64,000 nt of DNA from UBA668 sp963720695 (GCA_963720695.1 CAVRGG010000004.1:248001-312000); one strand, 5' to 3'; shown: positions 27,243-37,299, numbered from the stretch's first letter. Numbers and translations: made by a program. The notes: a model not told the origin generated them from the letters alone.

Positions 27243-28516
27243 GGCCGACGCTCGACGCCGACGTCGTGGTGGTCGGCGCCGGGTTCAGCGGGCTGAGCGC
27301 CGCGACCGCCCTCGAAGCAGCGGGGCGTTCGGTGCTCGTGCTCGAGGCGCGCGATCGCGTGGGCGGCAAGGTGGACAGCGTGGTCGACGCGACCGGACGG
27401 CGCGTCGACACCGGCGGACAGTTCATCGCCGACGAGATGCACGCCGTCCTGCAGCTCGTCCGCGACGCGGGCATGGCAGTGTCCGACCATCGACACCCTG
27501 GTCTCGCTGCGACCGCACCGGTCGGACACGACCTCGACTGGGAGGCGGCCGAGCTCGCCTACGAGTCGCTCCGCGGACGGACGGACATCGACCCTTCGCA
27601 GTGGCTGCGCGAGTGGATCGACGATTCGCCGCTCTCCGACGGCGCCAGGACCGCGCTGCGTTCGATGGTGGACGGCCACATGTGCATCGATCATCGGGCG
27701 CTCGGGGTGGCGCACGTGTTCGACCAGCTCCGTCGAACTCCCCCGCTCGCCACCGAGCTTCAGTACAGCGTGGACCCTGGCATGCACACGCTGGCCGAAC
27801 GTCTCGCCGACTCACTGACGGGCGCGGTGCACACCGACGAGCCGGTTCGGACGGTGTCACATCGAGACGACCTCATCGAGGTCACCACCTCCGGGGCCGC
27901 GTACCTCACGCGCCACGTCGTGGTCGCGGTGCCGCCATCGGCGATCGGCACCATTGCGTTCTCGCCACCGCTGCCCGCCGAGTTGACCGCGGCCGCAGCG
28001 GCGTTCGTCGCGGGAGACGTCACCAAGATCGTGCTGCGGTACACCGAGCCGTTCTGGCGACGGGCCGGTCTCGACGGCACGATCCGGTTCTGCGAGCCGG
28101 CCGGGCTGTACGTCGCCGATGCGACGGTCGGTACCGCCGCCGCGCTCGTCGTCTTCGTCGGCGGCCCGCTCGCGGCGACATGGCGGACCCTCGGCCGCCG
28201 GCGCGTATCGACGGTGCTGTCCCATCTCGAACCGATCCTCGGCGCGCCCGTTCGCAACACGCTCGATGTGATCGTCCGCGACTGGGCACCCGACGTCTTC
28301 GGAGGTGGTGGCTACGCGCAGTTCGTGACCGGCGTGGGGCGACCGAGCCAGATCGCACGACTCCGCGACTCGCCCCCGGGGACGACGTTCGCCGCGACGG
28401 AACTGGCGGAGGTCTTCCCCGGCTACGTCGAGGGAGCGATCCACGCCGGCAGAGCCGCTGCGGCCGAGGCACTCATCCAACTGGCCCATCCGCGATCTGA
28501 CAGAGTGAGGCCATGA
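27239..28516 (+). CDS. FAD-dependent amine oxidase (flavin monoamine oxidase family)
   Basis: A 425-residue flavoenzyme. It has the dinucleotide motif VVVVGAGFSGLSAATAL, the family signature LVLEARDRVGGKVDS, and RVDTGGQFI, as in plant/bacterial polyamine and monoamine oxidases. The C-terminus has the second flavin segment GYVEGAIHAGRAAAAEAL. Start and end both overlap neighbours by four bases, so it is made with the importer and the molybdenum hydroxylase. It probably oxidises the imported amine to an aldehyde or imine; the exact substrate is unknown. Confidence 0.9.
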   Translation: MRPTLDADVVVVGAGFSGLSAATALEAAGRSVLVLEARDRVGGKVDSVVDATGRRVDTGGQFIADEMHAVLQLVRDAGMAVSDHRHPGLAATAPVGHDLDWEAAELAYESLRGRTDIDPSQWLREWIDDSPLSDGARTALRSMVDGHMCIDHRALGVAHVFDQLRRTPPLATELQYSVDPGMHTLAERLADSLTGAVHTDEPVRTVSHRDDLIEVTTSGAAYLTRHVVVAVPPSAIGTIAFSPPLPAELTAAAAAFVAGDVTKIVLRYTEPFWRRAGLDGTIRFCEPAGLYVADATVGTAAALVVFVGGPLAATWRTLGRRRVSTVLSHLEPILGAPVRNTLDVIVRDWAPDVFGGGGYAQFVTGVGRPSQIARLRDSPPGTTFAATELAEVFPGYVEGAIHAGRAAAAEALIQLAHPRSDRVRP

Positions 28517-30808
28517 CCATGACAGCCCCCGGAGCCACGCCCCGTTTCGTCAGGGCCGACGGGCCCGACAAGGTGACGGGCAGCGGACGGTACACCGCCG
28601 ATCTCACGCTCACCGGAGCCCTCGCCGCGAAGTTCAAGTACGCCGACGTGAGCCACGCCCGCATCGTGTCGCTCGACGTCTCGGCAGCGCGAGCACTGCC
28701 CGGTGTCTTCGCCGTGCTCACCGCCGACGACGTCCCCGATGTGCGCTTCGGCCCGTTCGTGCAGGACCGCACACTGTTCGCACGCGACGTCGTGCGCTTC
28801 GAGGGCGAGATCCTCGCCGCGGTCGCCGCCGTCGACGTACCGACGGCCCAGCGGGCGATCAACGCGATCGTCGTCGAGTACGAGCCGCTCCCGATCGTCA
28901 ACGACATCGAGGACGCTCTCACCGAGGACGCGCCACTGGTGCACGACGACTGGTCGAACTACGGCGCGGCCGGTCCCCTGGTCCGCTTCCGCAACGACGC
29001 GTCGTTCGCCTCGATCGCCAAGGGCGACGTCGATGCGGGTCTCGCCGAGGCCGACACCGTCGTGCGCAGTCGGTACGTGGCCGACGGCTGCCACGCCGCC
29101 CCGATCGAGCCGCGGGCGGTGGTCGCCCAGTGGGAAGGCAACAAGGTCACCATCTGGACGAGCACGCAGGTGCCCTTCGATGCGCGCGCCGGGGTCTGCG
29201 AGACGCTCGAACTTCCCGCCAACCGGGTTCGGATCATCGTGCCGCACCTCGGCGGTGGGTTCGGCGGGAAGTGCGGGTTCCACTACGAAGCCCACATCGC
29301 CGCTCTGGCGCGAGTGGCCAAGCGACCGGTGCGCCTCGTCTTCAGCCGCCGCGAGGAGTTCCTCGCCCCGGACCGACGGCGCGAAGGCATGGTGATCGAC
29401 ATCGAGACCGGCGTGAAGCACGACGGCACCATCACCGCCCGCAAGGTGTGGCTGGCGATCGACAACGGCGCGTACACCGCCGACGCCGGGTTCTTCAGCC
29501 AGCTCGCGGCGATGCACACCCTCGGGCCGTACCGCATCGACAACGTGCTCGCCGAGGCCCACCTCGTCTACACCAACCATCAACCGTCGGGGTCCGTGCG
29601 GGCACCCACCGCGCCCCAGGCGTGCTGGGCGCTCGAGTCCCACACCGACGAGGTGGCCGCCGCGATCGGGATGGACCCCGTCGCCTTCCGCCTGCACAAC
29701 GCGGTCACCACCGGCGACGTCGGCCCGGCCGGCCAGACCTACGGCGAGATCGGCCTCCACGCCTGCATCACGGCAGCTGCTGCTGCCGCGGGCTACGGGG
29801 ATCGGCTTCCCGACGACGAGGCGATCGGCGTCGCGATCGGGTGGTGGCCGAGCTTCTCGGTGCCGTCGGGTGCCTACGTCAAGATCGATGGCGACGGCAG
29901 CGGCCAGATCATCACCGGCGCGCAGGAGTGTGGCACGGGCGCGGTGATGACCCTTCGCCAGCTCGCCGCCGACGAGGTGGGGTTGCGCGCCGAGGACTTC
30001 GAGCTGGTGTATCAGGACACCAGCGTCGCCCCGTACGACATGGGCGCCACGGGCTCGCAGACCCTCTTCAACAACGGGCGCGCCGTCGTCGCCGCGGCCG
30101 CCCAGGTCGCCGAGCAGTTGCGCACACTCGCCGCCGAGCATCTGGAGGCGGATGCCCGCGACATCGTGCTCGCCGACGGCGTGGCCTCCGTCGCCGGCAC
30201 ACCCACGGCGTCGGTGTCCATCGCCGAACTCGCCGGTATCGCCGCCGGCGGCGAGCTCCTCATCGGTCATGGTTCGGGCGCCCCTCCGGCGCCTCCGCCC
30301 ACCGTCGGAGCGACGTGCGTGGGCGACCTCGGCATGGCCGCGTGGGTCGCGCCTGCAGTTCTCCTGCCACGCCGTGCGGGTCAAGCTCGACCGCGACACC
30401 GGCGTCGCGCGGGTGCTGCACGTCAGCGCCGCGCACGACTCCGGCACGATCATCAACCCGATGGGCGCGCAGGGCCAGGTGGAGGGCGCCGTGCTGATGG
30501 GCATCGGGCAGGCGCTCACCGAGGGAACCCGGTACGACGACCAGGCCAAGCAGCGCAACGCCGCCCTCCTCGAGTACAAGCTGCAGACGTGCGCCGATGC
30601 GCCGGTGATCGACATCCACTTCGTCGAGATCAACACGCCCGATGCCGGACCACGCGGTGCGAAGGGGCTCGCCGAGGCGCCGAACGTGGCCACGCCGGCG
30701 GCGATCTCCAACGCACTCGCCAAGCTCATCGGTCACCCGGTGCGCCAACTGCCGATGACCGCCGAGCGCGTCTGGGACGAGCTGCACCACTCGGGGGTCT
30801 CGTCGTGA
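28513..30808 (+). CDS. xanthine dehydrogenase-family molybdenum-binding subunit, frameshifted
   Basis: Repaired, a 764-residue Moco subunit. Landmarks are PHLGGGFGGKCGFHYEAH (Moco region), GSVRAPTAPQACWALE, GAQECGTGAV, and the catalytic glutamate motif GAKGLAEAPNVATPAAI. A +1 shift at about 30351-30355 is needed: dropping one base in GCGCCTGCAGTTC gives VAPQFSCHAVRVKLDRD. Without it, the first frame runs through the next gene as nonsense. The true 3' end at 30808 overlaps the FAD subunit start (GTGA). With the next two genes it forms a complete molybdenum hydroxylase of xanthine dehydrogenase/CO-dehydrogenase type. The R-A-P-T motif is not the CoxL signature, so CO oxidation is unlikely. Confidence 0.88.
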
Positions 30809-31692
30809 GCTTCCTGATCGCCGCCGATCTGCAGTCGGCGCTCGACGCCGTCGCTGCGGGCGCCCGCCCGGTCGCCGGCGGCAGCGACCTCGTCGTCGGC
30901 GCTCGCCACGGGAAGGCGCCACTGCCCGCCGACCTCGTCGCCATCGATCGCATCGACGAGCTCAAGGTCGTCGCCTTCGACGAGTGGGGCGCCCACATCG
31001 GTGCGCTCGTCAACCACCACACGATCGAGACCCATCCCGACCTCGCAGCCAGGTATGCCGGACTCTCCGACAGCAGCGCGCTGGTGGGCTCGCCGTCCAC
31101 ACGGAACGTCGGCACGCTCGGCGGCAACGTGATGAACGCCTCGCCGGCGATGGACACCGGCGCGCCGTTGGTCGTCCTCGGTGCCGAGGTCGAGCTGCGT
31201 TCCGTCGAGCGCACCCGCCGTGTCACCGTGGCCGAGCTGTGGGTCGGTCCCGGCCGGACGAGCGCGGCCGCCGACGAGCTCTGCGTCGCGATCCATGTCC
31301 CCGCACCTGCCGAACGCAGCAACAGCGCCTATCTGCGACTCGAATACCGCCGGGCGATGGAGATCGCTGTGGTCGGTGCGGCCGCCTCGGTCACACTCTC
31401 CGACGACGGTTCGATCACGTCGGTTCGCGTCGCGCTCACCGCGGTCGCGCCGACCATCATCGAGGTCACCGGCCTCTCGGGCGGCACCATCGACGAGGTG
31501 GCCCAGGCCGCGGCCGCAGCTGCCGCCGAACAGGCACGACCCATCAGCGACGTCCGCGCCTCGGACCGCTACCGCCGCCACACCGTCGGCGTGATGGCCG
31601 AACGCGCCGTGCGGGCGGCCGCCCGCCGAGCCGGCGGCGAGATCATCTCCATTCCCCTCAACCGCGCCATCGGCATCGGAGCATCCTCATGA
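30805..31692 (+). CDS. molybdenum hydroxylase FAD-binding subunit
   Basis: A 295-residue FAD_binding_5/CO-dehydrogenase medium-subunit protein. FAD motifs are ARPVAGGSDLVVGAR near residue 25 and GSPSTRNVGTLGGNVMNASPAMD (key part RNVGTLGGN) near residue 105. The GTG at 30805 overlaps the Moco subunit stop, and the end overlaps the Fe-S subunit start (ATGA). It passes electrons from the Moco/Fe-S chain to its flavin. Confidence 0.92.
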   Translation: MSFLIAADLQSALDAVAAGARPVAGGSDLVVGARHGKAPLPADLVAIDRIDELKVVAFDEWGAHIGALVNHHTIETHPDLAARYAGLSDSSALVGSPSTRNVGTLGGNVMNASPAMDTGAPLVVLGAEVELRSVERTRRVTVAELWVGPGRTSAAADELCVAIHVPAPAERSNSAYLRLEYRRAMEIAVVGAAASVTLSDDGSITSVRVALTAVAPTIIEVTGLSGGTIDEVAQAAAAAAAEQARPISDVRASDRYRRHTVGVMAERAVRAAARRAGGEIISIPLNRAIGIGASS

Positions 31693-32168
31693 GCGACCAG
31701 ATGGTCAGCATCGTCCTCACCGTGAACGACGTGGCCTACCCCGTCACCATCGAGCAAGGTCGCAACCTGCTCAGTGTCATCCGCACCGAAGTCGGGCTCA
31801 CCGGCACGAAGGAGGGCTGCGACGACTGCGAGTGCGGCGCCTGCATGGTGCTGCTCGACGGTCAACCCGTCAACTCGTGCAGCTACCTCGCGGCGCAAGC
31901 GCAGGGCCGCTCGATCACCACCGTCGAGGGGTTGATGACCGGCGACGAGATGCACCCGCTGCAACGCAACATCCTCGACGAGGGCGGCGTGCAATGCGGC
32001 TTCTGCACCCCGGGGATGCTGCTGTCGGCGACGGCGCTGCTGGACCGCACGCCCTCGCCCACCGACGAGGAGATCCGGATCGGATTGTCGGGGAACCTGT
32101 GCCGCTGCACGGGCTACGCCAAGATCGTCGCCGCCGTTCGGCGGACGGCGGAGGAACGTCTGGCCTGA
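31689..32168 (+). CDS. molybdenum hydroxylase [2Fe-2S] subunit
   Basis: A 159-residue small subunit with both clusters: the plant-ferredoxin type CDDCECGACMVLLDG and the xanthine-oxidase type VQCGFCTPG with LCRCTGY. It completes the L-M-S set with the two genes before it. The gene order (Moco, FAD, Fe-S) and the tight overlaps show a single operon from 24274 to 32168. Confidence 0.95.
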   Translation: MSDQMVSIVLTVNDVAYPVTIEQGRNLLSVIRTEVGLTGTKEGCDDCECGACMVLLDGQPVNSCSYLAAQAQGRSITTVEGLMTGDEMHPLQRNILDEGGVQCGFCTPGMLLSATALLDRTPSPTDEEIRIGLSGNLCRCTGYAKIVAAVRRTAEERLA

Positions 32169-32183
32169 TCGATCCGGCGATGC

Positions 32184-33386
32184 TCAGGTCTCGAACCTGG
32201 CCATCACATCGAGTGCGATGCGCTCGCCGAACTCCTGCAGGTCGTCGTCCATCCGGTTCGGCCAGGTGCTCTGGTGGGCGATCACGGTGCCGGTGCTGCG
32301 GTCCACGAACACGTGCTGGCCGTTGATGCCGTGGGCCGCGTACCTGCCCTTGGCCGCATCCATGACCCACCAGCAGTCGTGGTAGTAGGCGTCGGGATGA
32401 TGCGGATCGCCACCGTCGCCGGCCCGGAAGTGCTCCTTGAGCAACTCGTCGTCGCACAGGATCCGGTCGATCCAGGCGGAGGGAACCACCTGCTCGCCGT
32501 CCACCGTGCCTCGTTCGAGGTGGAGCAGTCCGAAGCGGGCCAGATCGCGAGCGGTGCAGCAGATCCCGCCCTCCACGGTGGGGAAGCCGGCGGCATCGAC
32601 GATGATCTCCGCATCGCGCTCGGCACCGATCCGGCTCCAGATCCTCTCCGAGAACAGGTCGGCGAAGCGGCGTCCGCTCGCGGACTCCGCCACCCAGGCG
32701 AGCACGTCGGTGATGATGCTGCGGTACTCGAAGCGGTCGCCGTGCGTGCCCTGCGGGGGGAGGGCCACGATCCACGCGGCCGTGTCGGGCGGCAGGTCCG
32801 CTCGACGATGGGTGGTGTAGCCGGAGACCTGCTCGATCAGGCGTCCCGGCGACTCCGGGTCGTCGTAGTCGGACTCGTCGAAGGCGACACCCGCCGACAT
32901 GTCGAGCAGGTGCTGGACGGTGGCCCCCTCCCACGCCGTGCCGCAGAGCTCGGGCACGTAGACGTGGGCGAACTCCTGCGGCCGGACGAGACCCTCGCCC
33001 ACGAGTACGCCGATGAGCGTCGAGGTGAACGACTTCGACACCGACATCAGGAGGTGGGAGTCGTCCCACCGCACCCCCTCGGCGTACCACTCGTGGACGA
33101 TCTCCCCGTCGTGGGTGACCACGAACGCGTCCGTGTACACGGCCTCCAAGGCCTCGGCCAGCAGGTACGCCTCGTCGGCGAAGACCGACACCAGGTCGTG
33201 GAGGCCGCCCTCGCGTCGGGGCAACGGACGGACCGGTCCGTCGCCTCGACCGATCCGGGCGGTGCGAGTCAATTCGCGCACGTGCCGGAAACCCCAGCGG
33301 TTGAACGGAGCGTCGATCCAGTTGTCGCTGTCGACCCCGGCACGGCGAGCCGGCTCGGGCCGAATTCGGGCCACGGGCGTCTTCAT
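32184..33386 (-). CDS. serine hydrolase of the beta-lactamase/6-aminohexanoate-dimer hydrolase family
   Basis: A 400-residue protein of the class C beta-lactamase-like superfamily. The catalytic S-x-x-K is in LLMSVSKSFTSTLIG; a tyrosine motif FEYRSIITDVLAW serves as the Y-x-N/S element; HGINGQHVFVD near the C-terminus replaces the KTG box. This combination is that of NylB-like hydrolases, which cleave small amides or esters, rather than of antibiotic beta-lactamases. No signal peptide is visible, so it is probably cytoplasmic. It converges on the molybdenum hydroxylase operon and diverges from the dehydrocarnitine cleavage gene. Confidence 0.85.
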   Translation of the reverse strand: MKTPVARIRPEPARRAGVDSDNWIDAPFNRWGFRHVRELTRTARIGRGDGPVRPLPRREGGLHDLVSVFADEAYLLAEALEAVYTDAFVVTHDGEIVHEWYAEGVRWDDSHLLMSVSKSFTSTLIGVLVGEGLVRPQEFAHVYVPELCGTAWEGATVQHLLDMSAGVAFDESDYDDPESPGRLIEQVSGYTTHRRADLPPDTAAWIVALPPQGTHGDRFEYRSIITDVLAWVAESASGRRFADLFSERIWSRIGAERDAEIIVDAAGFPTVEGGICCTARDLARFGLLHLERGTVDGEQVVPSAWIDRILCDDELLKEHFRAGDGGDPHHPDAYYHDCWWVMDAAKGRYAAHGINGQHVFVDRSTGTVIAHQSTWPNRMDDDLQEFGERIALDVMARFET

Positions 33387-33420
33387 CTCCTCAGCATGAC
33401 AGGTGTACGATCGCCGCGAT

Positions 33421-33440
33421 TGACCGGTGATTCAGGAAAC
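33421..33440. promoter_or_regulatory. operator candidate TGA-N8-TCA upstream of the carnitine operon
   Basis: TGACCGGTGATTCAGGAAAC lies 24 bases before the BKACE start. It matches the site at 48216 in 17 of 20 positions. The preceding T makes TTGACC, a plausible -35 hexamer, so a bound repressor would block the promoter. Confidence 0.55.
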
Positions 33441-33463
33441 GGCCAACGCCCGAAGGGACAGCA

Positions 33464-34357
33464 ATGAATTGGGATGTGTTCATCACCTGCGCGATCACCG
33501 GGTCCGGGGAGACGACCCACAAGAGTCCGCACGTGCCGGTGACACCGGAACAGATCGCAACCTCCGCGATCGATGCCGCCAAGGCCGGCGCGGCGGTCGT
33601 GCACATCCACGTGCGCGACCCTGAGACCGGCAAGGGCAGCCGCAACACCGACTACTACGCGGAGGTCGTCGAGCGGGTTCGTGCCGCCGACGTCGACGTG
33701 GTGGTCAACCTCACCGCGGGAATGGGCGGCGACATGGTGCTCGGTGGCGACGAGCAGGTCCTGCCACTCAACCCGTCCGGCACCGACATGGTCGGCGCCA
33801 CGGAACGACTCGATCACGTGCGACGCATCCTTCCGGAGATCTGCACGCTCGACTGCGGCACGATGAACTTCGCGTCCGGCGGCGACTACATCATGGTCAA
33901 CACACCCGGCGTGCTGCGCTCGATGGCCAAGCAGGTCCAGGAGCTGGGCGTGCGTCCTGAACTGGAGGTCTTCGACACCGGCCATCTGGTGCAGGTCAAG
34001 GAGATGATCCGCGACGGTCTGCTCGACGACCCGGTGATGATCCAGCTCTGCATGGGCATCGCCTACGGCGCACCCGACGACCCCACCACGTTCATGGCGA
34101 TGGTGAACAACCTGCCCAACGACTGCGTGTTCTCCGGCTTCTCGATCTCGCGCATGCAGCTGCCGTTCGTGGCGATGGCCGCGTTGGCGGGTGGCAACGT
34201 CCGCGTCGGCCTCGAGGACAACCTCTACGCCGGCCCGGGACAGTTGGCGACCAACGCGATGCTGGTCGAGCGGGCCCGCACCATCCTCGAGAACATGAAC
34301 GTGCGTGTGATGAGCGCACAGGCCGTTCGCGACAAGCTGAAGCTGGTGAAGCACTGA
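33464..34357 (+). CDS. 3-dehydrocarnitine cleavage enzyme (BKACE family)
   Basis: A 297-residue beta-keto acid cleavage enzyme. The zinc-binding strand reads VVHIHVRDPETGKGS, and further landmarks are LNLTAGMGGD-like VVNLTAGMGGDM, CTLDCGTMNF and ELEVFDTGHL. BKACE enzymes use acetyl-CoA to split a beta-keto acid. The next gene is a carnitine dehydrogenase fusion, so the substrate is very likely 3-dehydrocarnitine, giving betainyl-CoA and acetoacetate. The ATG at 33464 follows AAGGGACAGCA. One base separates its stop from the next start. Confidence 0.9.
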   Translation: MNWDVFITCAITGSGETTHKSPHVPVTPEQIATSAIDAAKAGAAVVHIHVRDPETGKGSRNTDYYAEVVERVRAADVDVVVNLTAGMGGDMVLGGDEQVLPLNPSGTDMVGATERLDHVRRILPEICTLDCGTMNFASGGDYIMVNTPGVLRSMAKQVQELGVRPELEVFDTGHLVQVKEMIRDGLLDDPVMIQLCMGIAYGAPDDPTTFMAMVNNLPNDCVFSGFSISRMQLPFVAMAALAGGNVRVGLEDNLYAGPGQLATNAMLVERARTILENMNVRVMSAQAVRDKLKLVKH

Positions 34358-34358
34358 C

Positions 34359-35846
34359 ATGAGCCCGATCCCTGGTCTCGGCACCATCGGCCTGCTGGGC
34401 GGCGGTGTCATCGGTGGTGGGTGGGCAGCCCGTTTCCTGCTCAACGGGGTCGACGTCAAGATGTACGACCCCGATCCCGAGGCGCCGCGCAAGGTCGAAG
34501 AGGTCCTCGCCAACGCCCGCAGGGCGACCACGCGACTCGTCATGCCCGCGCTGCCGGCGGAAGGGACGCTGACGTTCGTCGACAGCCCCGAGGAGGCCGC
34601 GACCGGTGTCGACTTCCTGCAGGAGAGCGCGCCCGAGCGACTGGAGCTCAAGCAGATGTTGCTGCAACGCGCCAGTACGGCGGCCGGGCCCGAGGTGGTG
34701 TTCGGTTCGAGCACGTCGGGGCTGCTGCCCACGCAGATGCAGGCCGCCATGACGCATCCCGAACGGCTCGTGGTCGGTCACCCGTTCAACCCGGTGTACC
34801 TGCTCCCGCTCGTCGAGGTGGTCGGCGGCGACCAGACGTCGACGCGTGCCAAGGAACGCGCGGCCGAGGTCTACGACGCCATCGGGATGCACCCGCTGCT
34901 GTTGCACAAGGAGGTCGACGGGTTCGTTGCCGACCGGCTTCTGGAGGCGCTCTGGCGCGAGGCACTGTGGCTGATCAACGACGGCGTGGCCACTGCCGAG
35001 GAGATCGACGACGCCATCCGCTTCGGCGCAGGGCTGCGATGGAGCTTCATGGGTACGTTCCTCATCTATCGGATCGCCGGCGGCGAGGCGGGCATGCGTC
35101 ACTTCATGGCGCAGTTCGGACCCACCTTGAAGTGGCCCTGGACGAAGTTGATGGACGTCCCGGAGCTCACCGACGAGTTGCTCGAGACCCTCGTCGCGCA
35201 GAGCGACGCACAGGCCGGTGCCGCCACCATCCGCGAGTTGGAAGTCCTGCGCGACGACTGTCTCGTCGCGGTGATGCAAGGACTCCGCACCGTCGACTAC
35301 GGCGCCGGCAAGGTCCTCGACCGATACGAGCGTCGCCTCTTCGAGCGCATGGATCACGCCGTCGGCGAGGTCGATGTCACCGCACCGATGCGGCTGCACG
35401 AGGTACGGGTGCCGGCCGAATGGGTCGATTACAACGGCCACATGAACGACAGCCGGTACATGCAACTGTCCAGCGAGTCCGTCGATCGACTGCTCCGGGT
35501 GATCGGCGTCGACGAGGCCTACCTCGCAGGCGGTCACAGCTGGTTCACCGTGGAGAGCCACCTCAACTACCTCGCTCAGGCACGCGCCGGTGACCACCTC
35601 TACGTGACGGTGCAGCTCATCTCGCACGACGCCAAGCGCATGCGCGTGTTCACCACGATGCACCGGGCGGACGACTCGAGCGCGGTGGCCACCGCAGAGC
35701 ACATGCTGCTCCACGTGGACACCACGATCGACAAGGCGGTCGCCGCGGCGCCGGACATGGTCGCTGCGCTCGACCGCATCGGTGCGCACCACGCGCTGCT
35801 TCCCCAGCCCTCCCAGGCCGGCCGGGCGGTGGGACAGGGCCGCTGA
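34359..35846 (+). CDS. lcdH: L-carnitine dehydrogenase fused to betainyl-CoA thioesterase
   Basis: A 495-residue two-domain protein. Residues 1-320 form a 3-hydroxyacyl-CoA dehydrogenase-type NAD enzyme with GLLGGGVIGGGWAARFL and the HPFNPVYLLPLVEV loop. Residues about 340-480 form a hot-dog thioesterase starting at VPAEWVDYNGHMNDSRYM. This fusion is the known carnitine dehydrogenase/betainyl-CoA thioesterase arrangement. With the BKACE gene before it, the operon converts L-carnitine to 3-dehydrocarnitine, to betainyl-CoA, to glycine betaine. The length matches the fused proteins I recall. It ends one base before the convergent amidase stop. Confidence 0.9.
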   Translation: MSPIPGLGTIGLLGGGVIGGGWAARFLLNGVDVKMYDPDPEAPRKVEEVLANARRATTRLVMPALPAEGTLTFVDSPEEAATGVDFLQESAPERLELKQMLLQRASTAAGPEVVFGSSTSGLLPTQMQAAMTHPERLVVGHPFNPVYLLPLVEVVGGDQTSTRAKERAAEVYDAIGMHPLLLHKEVDGFVADRLLEALWREALWLINDGVATAEEIDDAIRFGAGLRWSFMGTFLIYRIAGGEAGMRHFMAQFGPTLKWPWTKLMDVPELTDELLETLVAQSDAQAGAATIRELEVLRDDCLVAVMQGLRTVDYGAGKVLDRYERRLFERMDHAVGEVDVTAPMRLHEVRVPAEWVDYNGHMNDSRYMQLSSESVDRLLRVIGVDEAYLAGGHSWFTVESHLNYLAQARAGDHLYVTVQLISHDAKRMRVFTTMHRADDSSAVATAEHMLLHVDTTIDKAVAAAPDMVAALDRIGAHHALLPQPSQAGRAVGQGR

Positions 35847-35847
35847 C

Positions 35848-37293
35848 TCAGTACCCCGGCGGGACCTCGAAGCCGTACCAGTCACGCTCGAGCAATTGAG
35901 CGAAGTGGAGTGTGGTGCGGTCCTCCAGGTACGGCCCGATGGCCTGCAGTCCGAGCGGCAGTCCTGCCTCGTTGAGTCCGGCGGGGAACGCCGTGGCCGG
36001 CTGTCCGGCGTAGACGGCCCACATCGGATACACGATGTTGTGCATGTAGGGCACCTCGATGCCGTCGACCGAGAGCACTCTCGCCCGCTGGTCACCGAAC
36101 GCGTGAGGGAAGGCTGCGTCGAGCGCCGTGGGGCAGATCACCACGTCCCAGTGCTCGAAGAACGCCCTCCACGCCGCCCGAGCGCGTTCGCGCCGGTTCA
36201 GCAGCTTGAGCAGGCCGTGCGCGTCGAGCGTCATCCCGCGACCATGCGGAACGAACAGCGGGTCCCCACTGTCGAGGAGCCGCTGCCCGGCGTCGGCACG
36301 CTCCTCAGGATCCATCCCCTGCGACGTGATGAGGCTCAGCAGGGTCAGGTAGTCGGAGAGGTAGGCGACCTCGTCGATCAGCGGCATCGCGAGCCCGACC
36401 GTCGCGCCCGCACGACCGAGGAACGAGGCCAACTCATCGACCTTTGCAGCCATCTCCGCGGATGGCGAGGCGAGGGTGCTGGGCGGCATGACGGCAACCC
36501 GGAAGTCTTCGAGGGCCCGGTGCCTGGCCGGCGGAGGGTCGAACCGCCAGCCGGCGTCCTCGCCCTCCTCCGGACCGGCGACGACGTCGAAGAGCAACTC
36601 GAGGTCGAACGCGCTGCGAGCCAGGGGGCCCTGCACGCCCATCAACGCTGCCGGGTTGACACGGTCGGCCAACGGAAACGCGCCGGCCCTCGGGACCGCT
36701 GTCTCCGATGGGCGATGGCCGTACACCCCGCAGTAGGCGGCCGGCACCCGAATGGATCCACCGATGTCACTCCCGATCTCCAACGGCGTCATCCCGGCGG
36801 CGAGTGCCGCCGCGCCGCCCCCGGTGCTTCCCCCCGGCGTGCGACCGAGATCCCACGGATTGTTGGTGGTGCCGTAGACCGGGCTGTTCGCCTGCCAGTC
36901 ACCGACCGCGACCGGGATGTTCGTCTTGCCGAGAAGGCACGCTCCCTCCTCGAACACGCGACGGGCGATGGGCCCGTCGTGGTCCGGGCGGTGGTCGGCG
37001 AACGCCACGATGCCGGCCGACTGTGGCAGCCCCGCGACCTGGGTGGACTCCTTGAGCGTCATCGGCAGACCGAGCAGCGCGCCGTGCTGGCCGGCCATTC
37101 GCGAGGCGTCGGCGCGCAGCGCGGCCTCACGGGCGAGTTCGGCCGTGGGCACGGCAATGGCATTGAGCGGTCCGTCGCGTTCGGCGATCCGGGCGAGGTG
37201 CATCTCGGTCAGCTCCACCGAACTGATCGCGCGCTCGTCGAGCGCCGCGATCATCTGGGTCGCCGTGCTGTAGGGGTGAACGGAGTCGGCCAT
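35848..37293 (-). CDS. amidase (amidase signature family)
   Basis: A 481-residue amidase-signature enzyme with all parts of the Ser-cisSer-Lys triad: lysine in LPMTLKES (about residue 80), cis-Ser in TPGGSTGGGAAALA (about 155), and nucleophile Ser in GSDIGGSIRVPA (about 178). The ATG at 37293 sits seven bases after the next gene's stop (37300). The natural amide is unknown. It could release an acid or amine that enters the pathways next door, but nothing in the sequence proves that. Confidence 0.9.
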   Translation of the reverse strand: MADSVHPYSTATQMIAALDERAISSVELTEMHLARIAERDGPLNAIAVPTAELAREAALRADASRMAGQHGALLGLPMTLKESTQVAGLPQSAGIVAFADHRPDHDGPIARRVFEEGACLLGKTNIPVAVGDWQANSPVYGTTNNPWDLGRTPGGSTGGGAAALAAGMTPLEIGSDIGGSIRVPAAYCGVYGHRPSETAVPRAGAFPLADRVNPAALMGVQGPLARSAFDLELLFDVVAGPEEGEDAGWRFDPPPARHRALEDFRVAVMPPSTLASPSAEMAAKVDELASFLGRAGATVGLAMPLIDEVAYLSDYLTLLSLITSQGMDPEERADAGQRLLDSGDPLFVPHGRGMTLDAHGLLKLLNRRERARAAWRAFFEHWDVVICPTALDAAFPHAFGDQRARVLSVDGIEVPYMHNIVYPMWAVYAGQPATAFPAGLNEAGLPLGLQAIGPYLEDRTTLHFAQLLERDWYGFEVPPGY

Positions 37294-37299
37294 GGTCGA

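Noticed and set aside
5395..30355. Programmed +1 frameshifting as the reason for the broken genes
   Set aside because: The sites share no slippery codon, stop codon or stimulatory structure, and the genes belong to unrelated families not known for recoding.
28423..30729. Long open frame antisense to the molybdenum hydroxylase gene
   Set aside because: The opposite strand encodes a recognisable Moco subunit; the antisense product has shadow composition.
28513..32168. Carbon monoxide dehydrogenase (CoxLMS)
   Set aside because: The subunit layout is similar, but the Moco region lacks the CoxL active-site loop with Cys; RAPTAPQ is found instead.
32184..33386. A true antibiotic beta-lactamase
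   Set aside because: No signal peptide and no KTG box; the motifs fit NylB-like hydrolases.
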